Source: CBDFGT01 sp965247225 (lineage in GTDB: Bacteria > Pseudomonadota > Alphaproteobacteria > Rhizobiales > Rhizobiaceae). From it: 64,000 nt of DNA. Position numbers and translations under genes: made by a program. The stretch covers positions 310,001-374,000 of the forward strand of contig CBDFGT010000009.1 in the NCBI GenBank assembly GCA_965247225.1. Direction: 5' to 3'. Shown one piece after another: positions 43,719 through 52,855 of this stretch. Numbering within the stretch: position 1 is the stretch's first letter; every line of letters starts with the position of its first letter. The notes below the pieces were generated by a model, which saw only the letters and a list, made by a program, of their open reading frames with translations, was not told the DNA's origin and ran no database searches.

Positions 43719-44044
43719 GAATTCCTGTTCCGTGCGCGGGTAATTTAACTCAAAACCCGCAGATGTCTAACTCTTCTTTGAGCATCCGTGATCTTGAAAC
43801 TGGCCGACACTTCGCGATGATGATGTTTTTGACGATGTCTGGCAGTGCAAAAACAGCAAGAAAACGCCTGCTGGACTCAAGGGTGCCTCTGGTATCTTGG
43901 TCCGGAGAAATTTGCAAAAAGGCCAGTTCAGCGATTTCAAGGCGATTTCAGGAAGTATTATTCGCGGCATGTGCTGAAAACAGCCTTTCCGCCTGTGCGC
44001 TGCAAAAGCCGGATGTGGCAACCAAACGATGTTGACGGCAGGAA
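43719..44044. other. Intergenic stretch between the sensor kinase and the rpmH promoter
   Basis: No gene or RNA recognised in about 325 bases. Presumably contains the promoter of the minus-strand kinase near 43720-43800, where an AT-rich TAATTTAACTC patch is seen. Confidence 0.4.
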
Positions 44045-44074
44045 TTGACATTTCGGTCATTTGTAAACTATAAG
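44045..44074 (+). promoter_or_regulatory. rpmH-rnpA-yidC promoter
   Basis: Perfect -35 TTGACA at 44045-44050, then 18 bases, then TATAAG at 44069-44074. This is the best sigma70-type match seen in the window and lies 110 bases upstream of rpmH. Confidence 0.75.
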
Positions 44075-44183
44075 CCGCGCACGTCCGGACTGACGTCCCG
44101 CCTGCGGGATGATGATGTCCGGAACGTGACGCTCCTTGCACACTGCAAACCCAAGAAGGGCCGCACACCGCGGTATAAAATAA

Positions 44184-44321
44184 ATGACGAAGCGTACCTT
44201 TCAACCCTCCAAGCTTGTTCGCAAGCGCCGCCATGGTTTCCGGGCGCGTATGGCTACCAAAGGCGGCCGTTTGGTTCTGACTGCCCGCCGCCAGCGCGGT
44301 CGCAAGCGCCTTTCGGCTTGA
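44184..44321 (+). CDS. rpmH: 50S ribosomal protein L34
   Basis: A 45-residue, extremely basic protein: MTKRTFQPSKLVRKRRHG, then FRARMATKGGR and the ending GRKRLSA. This is the L34 sequence with one extra N-terminal residue (MTK rather than MK). It was too short for a default gene scan. It is followed 16 bases later by rnpA, the standard rpmH-rnpA pair. Confidence 0.97.
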   Translation: MTKRTFQPSKLVRKRRHGFRARMATKGGRLVLTARRQRGRKRLSA

Positions 44322-44337
44322 TTGGCCGGGGTGCCCG

Positions 44338-44745
44338 ATGACCAGCAACGGGCAAATGGCATTGAATGCTGCAAAAAATACTGCCGGGCGACTGAAAAGT
44401 CGGCCGCAGTTTTTGGCCGTTCGTAATGGTGAAAAGCGAAAGGGACCGTTCATTCTTATGGAGGTTCTGGACCGCAACGAGCCGGGCACAAAGCCGCGGG
44501 TAGGTTTTACGGTTACCAAAAAACATGGCAATGCAGTCGAGCGCAATCGCATGCGGCGACGCCTCCGGGAGGCAGTGCGACTTCATGGCGGAATTGCAAT
44601 GCAGCCCGGCCACGATTATGTGATTGTCGCAAGACGCGACGTTCTGAGTGCGCCCTTTGCCAGTCTGGTCCGCACACTGAACGAACGATTTGCAGCAAAT
44701 CCTCATTCAAAGCGGTCGGGTTCGACCCAGCCCAGGAAAGAATAA
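44338..44745 (+). CDS. rnpA: Ribonuclease P protein component
   Basis: A 135-residue basic protein that partners the M1-type RNA in 5' maturation of tRNAs. The signature block RVGFTVTKKHGNAVERNRMRRRLREAVR (about residues 54-82, with the RNR motif) is intact, and DYVIVARRDVL follows. Its TAA stop shares one base with the yidC ATG, so yidC translation is coupled. Confidence 0.95.
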   Translation: MTSNGQMALNAAKNTAGRLKSRPQFLAVRNGEKRKGPFILMEVLDRNEPGTKPRVGFTVTKKHGNAVERNRMRRRLREAVRLHGGIAMQPGHDYVIVARRDVLSAPFASLVRTLNERFAANPHSKRSGSTQPRKE

Positions 44746-46546
44746 TGGAAAACAACCGCAATTATTTCGTCGCGATTGCCTTGTCGGTGCTGATCCTTGT
44801 CGGTTGGCAATTCCTCTACATGGGGCCGAAAATGGAAGCGCAGCGGCAGGCTGAGATCGCCCTGCAAAAACAGCAAGCGGATGCTGCTGCCAGGACACCT
44901 GCCGCTTCCGGCAATGCTGCGGCAACGGTCGGGCCGGATGCTGCAATTCCGGGGGCCAATCCCGCAGCCGTATCCACCGGACGTGATGAAACGCTGGCAA
45001 CGACCCCGCGCGTAACCATTGATACTCCGGCGCTTTCCGGCAGTATCAATCTGGCCGGTGCCCGGTTCGATGACCTGAAGCTGAAGGATTACACAGAAAC
45101 TGTGGATCCCAAAAGCCCGATCATTTCCCTGTTTAATCCTGCGGGTCTGAAAGACGGTTATTTTGCGGAATTGGGCTATGTCGGGACCGATGCAGCCGGA
45201 TCTGTTCCAGGACCGGCAACACTATGGACCGTTTCCGGCAACAGTACACTCACAGACAAGACACCGGTCACATTGACCTATACCAATGACAAGGGACTGA
45301 CGTTTACGCGCACCATCTCTGTCGATGACCATTATATGTTCACGATTTCGGATTCTGTCAGGAATGCCGGCACTGCAGATGTCTCGCTTTCGTCCTATGG
45401 CCGCGTGGCCCGTAACAACAAGCCGACAACACCATCGGTCTATGTCCTCCATGAAGGCTTCATCGGTGTCATCGGTGAAAACGGCCTTGAAGAGGTCAAA
45501 TACAAGGACACGGAATCCGCCCCTGTCGAATACAAGACCGCCACAGGCGGCTGGATCGGAATTACCGACAAATACTGGGCTGCAGCCATTGTTCCGCCCA
45601 GACAGAAAGCTACGAGAGCCGCTTTTCGCATTTTGCCGCTGATGTGCCGCTTTATCAGGCAGATTTCAAGGCTTCGGCGCTGACAGTGGGCGCCGGAAAG
45701 ACAGTGGAGGTGAAATCCCTGCTGTTTGCAGGTGCCAAGGAAGTGGCTCTTGTGGACACCTATTACGAGTCGCTCAATATTCCGCATTTTGACCTGCTGA
45801 TTGACTGGGGATGGTTCTACTTCATCACAAAGCCGATGTTCAAAATGATGGACTTTTTCTTCCATTATTTTGGCAATTTTGGCATAGCCATCCTGCTGAC
45901 GACCATTGTCGTCAAGCTGTTGTTCTTTCCGATTGCCAGCAAGCAATATGCGTCCATGGCCAATATGAAGAAGGTGCAGCCGAAAATCGAGGAGCTGAAG
46001 GCGAAGTTTGGCGATGACCGCCAGGGCATGCAGCAGGCCATGATGGAGCTTTACAAGACAGAGAAGATCAATCCGATTGCCGGCTGCTGGCCTGTCCTGT
46101 TGCAGATTCCGGTGTTCTTCTCGCTCTACAAGGTCATTTACGTCACCATTGAGATGCGCCACGCGCCGTTCTTCGGCTGGATTCAGGATCTTTCAGCCCA
46201 TGACCCGACCTCATTGTTCAATCTGTTCGGCCTTCTTCCTTACAGCGTACCGCCATTCCTCATGATAGGCGTCTGGCCTTTGATCATGGGCCTCACCATG
46301 TTCATTCAGATGCGCATGAACCCGACACCGCCGGACCCGACACAGGCAATGATCTTTACCTGGATGCCGGTGATGTTCACCTTCATGCTGTCGTCATTCC
46401 CGGCGGGTCTGGTGATTTACTGGGCATGGAACAACACGCTGTCGATTATCCAGCAAGCCATCATCATGAAACGTCAAGGTGTGAAGGTTGAGCTGTTTGA
46501 CAATTTGAAGGCCCTGTTCAAGCCCAAGCCATCGGCTGCGAAGTAA
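44745..46546 (+). pseudogene. yidC: Membrane protein insertase YidC, one-base deletion
   Basis: Inserts proteins into the inner membrane, alone or with Sec. The N-terminal half (first span IALSVLILVGWQFLYMG, then the periplasmic domain to ITDKYWAAAIVPP) reads in one frame to about 45600. The rest (ESYESRFSHF, LYQADF, then the conserved core NFGIAILLTTIVVKLLFFPIA, YKTEKINP.AGCWPVLLQIPVFF and the final two spans) is one frame over. Restoring one C in the CCC at 45597-45599 gives PPQTESY and a normal 600-residue protein. YidC is essential in studied bacteria, so a sequencing error is the likeliest cause. Not truly dead, in my view. Confidence 0.93.
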
Positions 46547-46554
46547 CGCCTTTT

Positions 46555-46580
46555 CAAGCCCCGGTATGCCGGGGCTTTTG
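46555..46580 (+). terminator. Intrinsic terminator after yidC
   Basis: AAGCCCCGG and CCGGGGCTT arms (46556-46564, 46569-46577) with a TATG loop and a short T-run. It lies ten bases after the yidC stop. Confidence 0.75.
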
Positions 46581-46641
46581 ACATTGGGCAGTACCATTGG
46601 CGAAATTTCCGTCGGCGGTAATCCAGAGGAAAGAGCCATTC

Positions 46642-47556
46642 ATGATCCGGTCTGCAAGCCTGTCACCTTTATCCCATGCCGCAACCGTGCGCCTTGGCGC
46701 AGCGCTGGTCTTCGGCTCGGCATTGGTCTGGAGCTTTGGCGGTGCGCTAGCGCGATTCCTGCCGGAAATGGATTCATGGACGGTTGTTTTCTGGCGCTGC
46801 CTGTTTGCTGCCCTGTTTCTCCTGGCTTTCGTGCTGGTACGTGACGGGCCGCGGGGCACTATGCGCCTGTTTGTCAATATGGGCCTGCCGGGTCTCTATG
46901 TTGCTTTCAGCTTTGCCACCGCCTCCACATGTTTCATTCTGGCGATTGGCTATACAACGGTTGCCAATGTCGTCCTTATCCAGGCCGGTGTTCCACTTCT
47001 GGCCGCCCTGATGGCATGGATCTTCTACCGCGAAAAGATCAGCCTCTTCACATGGGCAGCCATTATTGCCGTGATTGTTGGGGTCGCCATCATGGTCTGC
47101 AGTTCTTTGGGGGAGGTTGGCTCCTTTACCGGTATTGCACTGGCCATCCTGATCGCTGTCGTGTTCGCCGGGACGACTGTTGTCACGCGGCGCTATACAA
47201 ATGTTCGCATGTCACCAGCAGCCTGCCTGGGCTGCATGGTGGCCTGCATCGTAGCCGCCACACAGGCACCGCAAATTGCCATTGCTACACCCTTCCAGTT
47301 TGGAATCCTTTTCCTGCTGGGCGCGTTCAATCTCGGGTTGGGAATGGCACTGTTCGTCACCGGCGCACGGTTGATCCCTTCGGCTGTGGCGGCCCTTCTT
47401 GGAACAATGGAAACCGTGCTTTCACCGGTCTGGGTCGGGCTCATTCACGGCGAGATTCCGGCCACCAGCACCATCCTCGGCGGTGTATTTGTGTTGATAG
47501 CCTTGCTCGCCTATCTCACGCTGGAGCTGAAACGCCAGCAGGCCCTTGCCTCCTGA
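46642..47556 (+). CDS. EamA/DMT family transporter
   Basis: A 304-residue membrane protein with ten predicted spans in two EamA repeats (first ending near FYREKISLF, second near HGEIPATSTILGG). The glutamates in these two loops are typical of drug/metabolite exporters. ATG 46642 follows AGGAAAG; a longer in-frame start at 46597 adds a non-family, hydrophilic stretch. It lies between yidC and engB, which are often adjacent, so this gene may be an insertion in the block. Confidence 0.87.
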   Translation: MIRSASLSPLSHAATVRLGAALVFGSALVWSFGGALARFLPEMDSWTVVFWRCLFAALFLLAFVLVRDGPRGTMRLFVNMGLPGLYVAFSFATASTCFILAIGYTTVANVVLIQAGVPLLAALMAWIFYREKISLFTWAAIIAVIVGVAIMVCSSLGEVGSFTGIALAILIAVVFAGTTVVTRRYTNVRMSPAACLGCMVACIVAATQAPQIAIATPFQFGILFLLGAFNLGLGMALFVTGARLIPSAVAALLGTMETVLSPVWVGLIHGEIPATSTILGGVFVLIALLAYLTLELKRQQALAS

Positions 47557-47605
47557 GCAGCAAAAATCTTGACTTTTCCGCGTAAAACCCGGAAAGCCGC
47601 AGCAG

Positions 47606-47714
47606 GATATACACGCCATGCAACCGGAAAGCGGGAACCGGTTTTCCCGCAGGTTCATGGAGAAACAAAAGAAAAGACTGGATTTTTCAGGGTTTTCAGA
47701 GAGTGAGAGTATTA
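47606..47714. repeat. Dispersed intergenic repeat, copy 1
   Basis: Aligns along its length with 55262-55367. Shared features in order: ATATAC, CATGCA, CGGAAAG/CGAAAAG, GAACCGGTTT, GTTCA, GGAGAAACAAAAGAAA, ACTGGA. It resembles the AACCGGTTTTC-type intergenic repeats scattered in Rhizobiales genomes. It lies between the EamA and engB genes. Confidence 0.65.
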
Positions 47715-47731
47715 AAAGAGATGCAGCGACA

Positions 47732-48385
47732 ATGATCCCAGCAAAGCCAGCAAATGATAAACCGGTCTTCGCGCGTCCGTGGATTTTTATCCGCGGTGTT
47801 CCTGCGCTGAAATTTCTGCCGCCGGAAGGTCCGTTTGAAATCGCCTTTGCCGGCCGCTCCAATGTCGGAAAATCATCGCTCATCAATGCACTGGTCGGCC
47901 AGAATGGTCTGGCCAGAACATCCAACACACCCGGTCGCACCCAGGAACTCAATTATTTCGTGCCGGACGGGTATTCCGGTGCAGAAGGTGATCTTCCGCC
48001 GATGGCGCTGGTTGACATGCCGGGTTACGGCTATGCCGAAGCGCCTAAATCCCATGTTGATGCCTGGACAAAACTGGTGTTTGATTATCTGCGCGGAAGG
48101 GCAACACTCAAGCGTGTCTATGTGCTGATTGACAGCCGCCACGGTATCAAGAAAAATGATGATGATGTCCTTGACCTGCTCGACAAGGCGGCCGTGTCCT
48201 ATCAGATTGTCCTGACGAAAACCGACAAGATCCCGCAGGCGTCTATTGCACAGCTTGTCAGCGACACGGCCGGAAAGATCAGGAAACGCCCGGCAGCCTA
48301 TCCTGAGATCCTGGCAACGTCTTCGGAAAAGCACCTGGGACTGGACGAGTTGCGTGCCGCCATATTGAAACTGCTGGATCTATGA
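47732..48385 (+). CDS. engB: Ribosome biogenesis GTP-binding protein EngB (YsxC/YihA)
   Basis: A 217-residue GTPase for late 50S assembly. G1 is GRSNVGKSS (residues 41-49), G2 Thr lies in TSNTPGRTQ, G3 is DMPGYGYA (about 98) and G4 is TKTDK (about 163). The start is placed at ATG 47732, since the preceding in-frame sequence lies in a dispersed repeat and is not family sequence; the ribosome site is weak. Convergent with the TetR gene; the 3' ends overlap by six bases. Confidence 0.94.
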   Translation: MIPAKPANDKPVFARPWIFIRGVPALKFLPPEGPFEIAFAGRSNVGKSSLINALVGQNGLARTSNTPGRTQELNYFVPDGYSGAEGDLPPMALVDMPGYGYAEAPKSHVDAWTKLVFDYLRGRATLKRVYVLIDSRHGIKKNDDDVLDLLDKAAVSYQIVLTKTDKIPQASIAQLVSDTAGKIRKRPAAYPEILATSSEKHLGLDELRAAILKLLDL

Positions 48386-49096
48386 TCCTGCCTTGTAGGC
48401 GCTGCAGAACACCCTGATGGCCGAATCCACATTGCGTTTCAGATCCTCAGGCGAAGGATTGCCTGCTTTCTTGCCAAACAGGCGGGCGCGATATTGCCCC
48501 GCCATGCAAAGCTCCACAAATTGATGAACCGCCAGCTCTATATTGTCGATCTGCATTTCTCCGGAATTGACGCGCTCCTCAAGCCAGCTGCCCAGCAGAT
48601 TTTGGCCTATGGCAGACCCTTTCATATAAAAATCCCGGCTCATGTCCGGCATGCGGCCAACAATACCCACGACGGCGCGTTGCGCCTTGATCGTTTCCTC
48701 CGAGAGAAGTTTGCCTGCCAGCAAGGTTCCATATTGACGCAGCGTTTCTTCAGGCGTGAGGCCGGAAATGAGAATTTCACGCAGGTTGCCAAACAGGGCG
48801 TCGCGTTCACGCGCAATCAGTTCGACAAACAATTCTTCCTTGTTGGCAAAATAGACATAGATGGTGCTTTTGGACACCCCGGCTTCACGGGTGATATCAT
48901 TCATGTTGGCAGCATCAAAACCCGTGCGTGAAAAAACCACACGTGCACCTTCCAGAATCTGGTTGCGCTTGACCGGGTCTTCACCTGCAGCCCGCCTGTT
49001 GGTTTGCCGTTCATCAGCGCAAACAACATTTTGCAGGTCAGATGCAATATAGCATTCATCAGCCTGTGAAACTGGTTGCTGATTTTTAACTGTCAT
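48380..49096 (-). CDS. TetR family repressor of the divergent efflux pump
   Basis: A 238-residue regulator with an unusually long N-terminal arm (about 45 residues) before the TetR helix-turn-helix: RNQILEGARVVFSRTGFDAANMNDITREAGVSKSTIYVYFANKEELF. The C-terminal domain would bind an inducer. AAGGA lies nine bases before ATG 49096. Divergent from the HlyD-EmrB genes with two strong inverted repeats between them, so it very probably represses both itself and the pump. Confidence 0.9.
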   Translation of the reverse strand: MTVKNQQPVSQADECYIASDLQNVVCADERQTNRRAAGEDPVKRNQILEGARVVFSRTGFDAANMNDITREAGVSKSTIYVYFANKEELFVELIARERDALFGNLREILISGLTPEETLRQYGTLLAGKLLSEETIKAQRAVVGIVGRMPDMSRDFYMKGSAIGQNLLGSWLEERVNSGEMQIDNIELAVHQFVELCMAGQYRARLFGKKAGNPSPEDLKRNVDSAIRVFCSAYKAGS

Positions 49097-49114
49097 CTAC
49101 ACATTTCCTTCAAA

Positions 49115-49134
49115 ATCGAACTGTTCGGTTCGAT
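49115..49134. promoter_or_regulatory. TetR operator 1
   Basis: ATCGAAC-N6-GTTCGAT, a perfect 7+7 inverted repeat, 18 bases upstream of the TetR start. Same arms as operator 2; centres are 57 bases apart. Confidence 0.75.
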
Positions 49135-49171
49135 TTCGCTTGCAATACGCTTTGCAAGCGACTATGTCAAT

Positions 49172-49191
49172 ATCGAACTCAATGGTTCGAT
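49172..49191. promoter_or_regulatory. TetR operator 2
   Basis: ATCGAAC-N6-GTTCGAT, identical arms to operator 1 with a different 6-base spacer, 19 bases upstream of the membrane fusion protein start. A third inverted repeat, GCTTGCAA / TTGCAAGC (49138-49145 and 49152-49159), lies between the two. Confidence 0.75.
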
Positions 49192-49210
49192 TTCATCGAG
49201 AGAGATTTTC

Positions 49211-50389
49211 ATGACCAAAGCTGCAAGCAAGACTGACTCAGATGTTCACCCTTTTCCGGTTGCCCGCACGAATGACGAGCCGCGCACTTTGGACGCCGCG
49301 ACACCTGACGTCAAGGCGGAGACAAAACCTGTTGTGAAGCCGGTTTCAGGCCGACGCAAGGTTATCGGTGTCGTTGCCTTGGCAGCGCTTGCTGCAGCCG
49401 GCTGGTTTGGTTACAAGTGGTGGACAGTTGACAGGTTTTTCGTTTCAACAGATGATGCGTATGTCACGGCCCACATCACGACTCTTTCACCAAAGGTTAC
49501 AGGCTATATCAAGTCGCTGGCAGTTGTGGAGAATTCGCAGGTCAGGAAGGGTGATCCGTTGTTCGTCATCGATGACGGGGACTACAAGATCGCCCTTCAG
49601 ATGGCACTTTCCCAGCTTGCCATCCAGCAGAAGACACTGTTGCGGATCACCGCCCAGGCTGATGCGGCACGTGCCAGCGTGAAGGAAGCGGAAGCTGCTA
49701 AAACAGCAGCTGTCTCGGCAGTCGAAAATGCCAGGCTGACCATGGATCGCGCTGAAAAGCTGCGGGAATCAAGCACGGCACCCCAGGCAACACTGGATAA
49801 CGCCAGTGCCGCCTATGATCAGGCTATGGCAGCTCTGGCCGGGGCTGACGCAAAAGTCGCCTCTGCAAATGCCAATATTGCCGTCTATGAAGCGCAATAT
49901 GCAGAGGCAGAAAGCAGCGTTAAGACGTTGGAACTGCAAAAGGAAAAGGCCGAACGCGACCTGTCCTTCACGGTTGTTCGTGCACCAAGTGACGGCGTCG
50001 TCGGAAACCTGTCCACGGAGGTAGGAAATCTTGTGTCTCCGGGCCAGAATCTCGGCTCGCTGGTTCCGCTTGGAGATGTCTATATCGAGGCCAATTTCAA
50101 GGAAACAGACCTGGCCCGTATCGGTATTGGCAGCAAGGTGAATATCAAGATCGACGCTGTAGGCTCAAAGGAATATGAAGGTACGGTTGCCTCTATGGCA
50201 CCTGCAACAGGCGCGGTTTTCTCCCTTCTTCCACCGGAAAATGCGACAGGCAACTTCACGAAAGTGGTCCAGCGACTGCCCGTGCGTGTGGCCATCGGTG
50301 AAGAACTGCTGAAATCCGGCAAGTTGCACGCCGGTCTCTCGGCAGATGTCAGCGTGGATTCCCGCACAGGCACAACAGGCAACCAGTAA
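49211..50389 (+). CDS. HlyD/EmrA-type membrane fusion protein
   Basis: A 392-residue periplasmic adaptor: basic cytoplasmic tail, one span (about residues 47-64, VIGVVALAALAAAGWFGYKWW), a biotinyl-lipoyl half (STDDAYVTAHITTLSPKVTGYI), a long alpha-helical hairpin rich in Ala/Glu/Lys (about 125-240), then the second lipoyl half (VRAPSDGVVGNL) and beta-barrel. Works with the EmrB-like exporter that follows and an outer-membrane channel not encoded here. ATG 49211 is used; upstream in-frame sequence runs through the operators. Confidence 0.92.
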   Translation: MTKAASKTDSDVHPFPVARTNDEPRTLDAATPDVKAETKPVVKPVSGRRKVIGVVALAALAAAGWFGYKWWTVDRFFVSTDDAYVTAHITTLSPKVTGYIKSLAVVENSQVRKGDPLFVIDDGDYKIALQMALSQLAIQQKTLLRITAQADAARASVKEAEAAKTAAVSAVENARLTMDRAEKLRESSTAPQATLDNASAAYDQAMAALAGADAKVASANANIAVYEAQYAEAESSVKTLELQKEKAERDLSFTVVRAPSDGVVGNLSTEVGNLVSPGQNLGSLVPLGDVYIEANFKETDLARIGIGSKVNIKIDAVGSKEYEGTVASMAPATGAVFSLLPPENATGNFTKVVQRLPVRVAIGEELLKSGKLHAGLSADVSVDSRTGTTGNQ

Positions 50390-50416
50390 GCGGTTCTTTG
50401 ATGGAAAGACCAGATC

Positions 50417-52000
50417 ATGGCCACTGCACCTGCAATGACGGCTGTCAATCAGCCTGTCGAGGACACCATTTCAACCCGCCGCATGCTGGGCTTTTTCGCC
50501 ATGGTTTTTGGCATGTTCATGGCTATTCTGGATATTCAGATCGTTTCGGCGTCTCTGGCCGAGATCCAGGCGGGCCTGAGCGCCAGTACCGATGAAATAT
50601 CGTGGGTTCAGACGGCCTACCTCATTGCGGAAGTCATCATGATCCCGTTGTCCGGTTTCCTGGGGCGGCTTCTTTCCACGCGGGTTCTGTTTACCATCTG
50701 CGCGGTAGGCTTTACCGTTTCCAGCGCATTGTGTGCCACGGCAACATCGATTGATCAAATGATCATCTACCGCGCCATGCAGGGCTTTATCGGCGGCGGT
50801 ATGATTCCTTCCGTGTTTGCGGCGGCATTTACGATTTTCCCGCCATCCAGGCGCAACATTGTTTCGCCCATTATCGGCCTGGTTGCAACCATGGCTCCGA
50901 CTGTGGGACCGACCGTTGGCGGTTATGTCAGCCACAGCATGTCCTGGCACTGGCTCTTTCTCATCAATGTTATCCCTGGTATTCTGGTCGCCATCAGTGT
51001 CTGGCGTCTGGTGGACTTCGACAAGGGTGACCCGTCGCTGTTTTCAAAATTTGACTGGTGGGGACTGCTGGGCATGGCTGTTATGCTGGGCACACTGGAA
51101 TATGTCCTGGAAGAAGGCCCCAGCCATGACTGGATGCAGGATTCAACCATTTTATCGTTGACCATCGTGCTGGGCTTCGCTGCAGTGCTGTTTTTCTACA
51201 GGGTTTTCACGCAGGAGGAGCCGATTGTTGATCTTCGCACATTCGGCAATTTCAATTTTTCGCTGGGATCGCTTTTCTCATTCGTGATGGGGATCGGGCT
51301 CTATGGAATGACCTATCTTTACCCGCTCTATCTGGGTCGTATCCGCGGCTATGATTCCCTGATGATTGGTGAAACCGTGTTTGTCAGCGGCATTGCCATG
51401 TTTGTAGCGGCCCCGATTGTCGGAATGCTGTCGAACAGGATCGATCCGCGCGTGATGATGATGACCGGCTTCCTCGGTTTTGGTCTCAGCACATTGATGC
51501 TGTCAGATATCACCACCGACTGGGATTTCTGGGAATTGTTCGTGCCCCAACTGCTGCGCGGGTTCTCGCTGATGACGTGTATGGTGCCCATCAACAATCT
51601 CGCACTGGGCACATTGCCACCGCACCGCATCAAGAACGGTTCCGGACTCTTCAATCTGACGCGCAACCTTGGCGGTGCCGTAGGACTGGCGATGATCAAC
51701 ACGATCTTGACCAACCGCACGGCCCTGCACACAGAGCGGCTTTCTGAAAGTGTCAGGGAAGGCAATCCTGCTTCGGAAAGCATGTTGCACAACCTTACGG
51801 CCAAGTTCAATGCGCTTGGCATGGACGGACCTGCCATTGCGATCAGGAAGATGGCGGGCATGGTTCACCAGCAGGCAACCGTCATGTCCTTTGGAGATGT
51901 GTTCTATATACTGACAGCCCTGTTTGTCATGCTGGCCTTTATGGCACTCTTCATGAAAAAACCTGTTCCGCTGAAGCCCGGAGCTGGCGGCGGTCATTGA
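50417..52000 (+). CDS. DHA2 family MFS efflux pump (EmrB type)
   Basis: A 527-residue, 14-span drug:H+ antiporter. Motifs: LDIQIVSASLAEIQ in span 1 (motif D1), SWVQTAYLIAEVIMIPLSGFLGR (motif A) and PTVGPTVGGYV (antiporter motif C). Forms the EmrAB-type tripartite pump with the upstream fusion protein, 27 bases away. It is expected to export hydrophobic toxicants; the inducer of the TetR repressor is probably one of them. Confidence 0.93.
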   Translation: MATAPAMTAVNQPVEDTISTRRMLGFFAMVFGMFMAILDIQIVSASLAEIQAGLSASTDEISWVQTAYLIAEVIMIPLSGFLGRLLSTRVLFTICAVGFTVSSALCATATSIDQMIIYRAMQGFIGGGMIPSVFAAAFTIFPPSRRNIVSPIIGLVATMAPTVGPTVGGYVSHSMSWHWLFLINVIPGILVAISVWRLVDFDKGDPSLFSKFDWWGLLGMAVMLGTLEYVLEEGPSHDWMQDSTILSLTIVLGFAAVLFFYRVFTQEEPIVDLRTFGNFNFSLGSLFSFVMGIGLYGMTYLYPLYLGRIRGYDSLMIGETVFVSGIAMFVAAPIVGMLSNRIDPRVMMMTGFLGFGLSTLMLSDITTDWDFWELFVPQLLRGFSLMTCMVPINNLALGTLPPHRIKNGSGLFNLTRNLGGAVGLAMINTILTNRTALHTERLSESVREGNPASESMLHNLTAKFNALGMDGPAIAIRKMAGMVHQQATVMSFGDVFYILTALFVMLAFMALFMKKPVPLKPGAGGGH

Positions 52001-52018
52001 TACCCGAGATTTTGTCAT

Positions 52019-52056
52019 AAAAAACGCCGCCCCGGGCAACCGAAGCGGCGTTTTTT
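52019..52056. terminator. Bidirectional intrinsic terminator
   Basis: AAAAAACGCCGC and GCGGCGTTTTTT arms with a 14-base loop, T-runs on both strands, between the convergent efflux and fasciclin genes. Confidence 0.85.
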
Positions 52057-52073
52057 GTTTCAGACCGGCAAGA

Positions 52074-52631
52074 TTACATCTTTGGAAGAAGAACCTTGTC
52101 GATGACATGGATCACACCGTTCGACTGCTTCACATCAGCAATCGTCACATTTGCAACGCCGCCTGTTTCATCGGTCAGGGTGATCTTGCCGTTCATTTCA
52201 GACGCCTTCAGGACACAGCCGCCAACAGTCTTCACATCATGTGTGCCGCCATCGTCCGCAATCATCTTGCTAATGGCGCTGGACATGGCGTCAGCCGCAA
52301 CAACGTGGCATGTCAGGATCTTGACCAGCTGGTCCTTGTTTTCCGGCTTCAGCAATGTGTCAACAGTGCCGGCCGGCAGCGCTGCAAAGGCTTCGTTTGT
52401 TGGTGCGAAAACAGTGAACGGTCCTGCGCCCGAAAGGGTTTCAACAAGACCTGCAGCCTTGACGGCAGCAACCAGTGTTGTGTGATCCTTGGAGTTGACG
52501 GCATTTTCAATAATGTTCTTTGTCGCTAACATTTCGCTGCCGCCAACCATCGGGTTTGCAGCATAGGCTGCTACAGAACCGGCAGCGATGACTGTGGCTG
52601 CAGCAAGTGTGCGGAGTGTTGTCTTGAACAT
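52074..52631 (-). CDS. Exported fasciclin (FAS1) domain protein
   Basis: A 185-residue protein with a signal peptide (hydrophobic core residues 9-20, cut near AYA-A) and one FAS1 domain: the H1 motif GPFTVFAPTNEAFAAL and the H2 motif NGVIHVIDKVLLP at the end. FAS1 proteins act in adhesion or envelope maintenance. In several alphaproteobacteria a fasciclin gene sits beside an ECF sigma/anti-sigma pair, as here, and belongs to its regulon. Confidence 0.93.
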   Translation of the reverse strand: MFKTTLRTLAAATVIAAGSVAAYAANPMVGGSEMLATKNIIENAVNSKDHTTLVAAVKAAGLVETLSGAGPFTVFAPTNEAFAALPAGTVDTLLKPENKDQLVKILTCHVVAADAMSSAISKMIADDGGTHDVKTVGGCVLKASEMNGKITLTDETGGVANVTIADVKQSNGVIHVIDKVLLPKM

Positions 52632-52663
52632 GGGAATACCCTTCCTGTTTCTCTTGTCTTTGA

Positions 52664-52684
52664 GGCACTGCCTTTTGCAGTGCC
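52664..52684 (-). promoter_or_regulatory. Stem-loop in the fasciclin 5' leader
   Basis: GGCACTGC and GCAGTGCC, perfect 8-bp arms with a five-base loop, 33 bases upstream of the fasciclin ATG. Could stabilise the mRNA or act as a regulatory site. No T-run follows. Confidence 0.45.
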
Positions 52685-52855
52685 GGTGATTTCGTTTTCA
52701 TGTTCCTCAAGCTCGGGAACATAATAAAGAACGAGAGCACGGAGATTTAAGTTTCAGGAAAGACAGAAAAAATCATAAAATATTGATAATATTGGAAAAT
52801 ACTCTTGCTTGTGATGAGGCCCATAGTGTTCGCCAGGTTCGCACAAAAGCTCGGG

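Noticed and set aside
43767..44552. Long minus-strand frame covering the rpmH region
   Set aside because: It runs antisense to rpmH and the start of rnpA and shows no recognisable domain.
47618..47731. N-terminal extension of EngB
   Set aside because: The in-frame sequence falls in a dispersed repeat; family sequence starts near residue 10 after ATG 47732.
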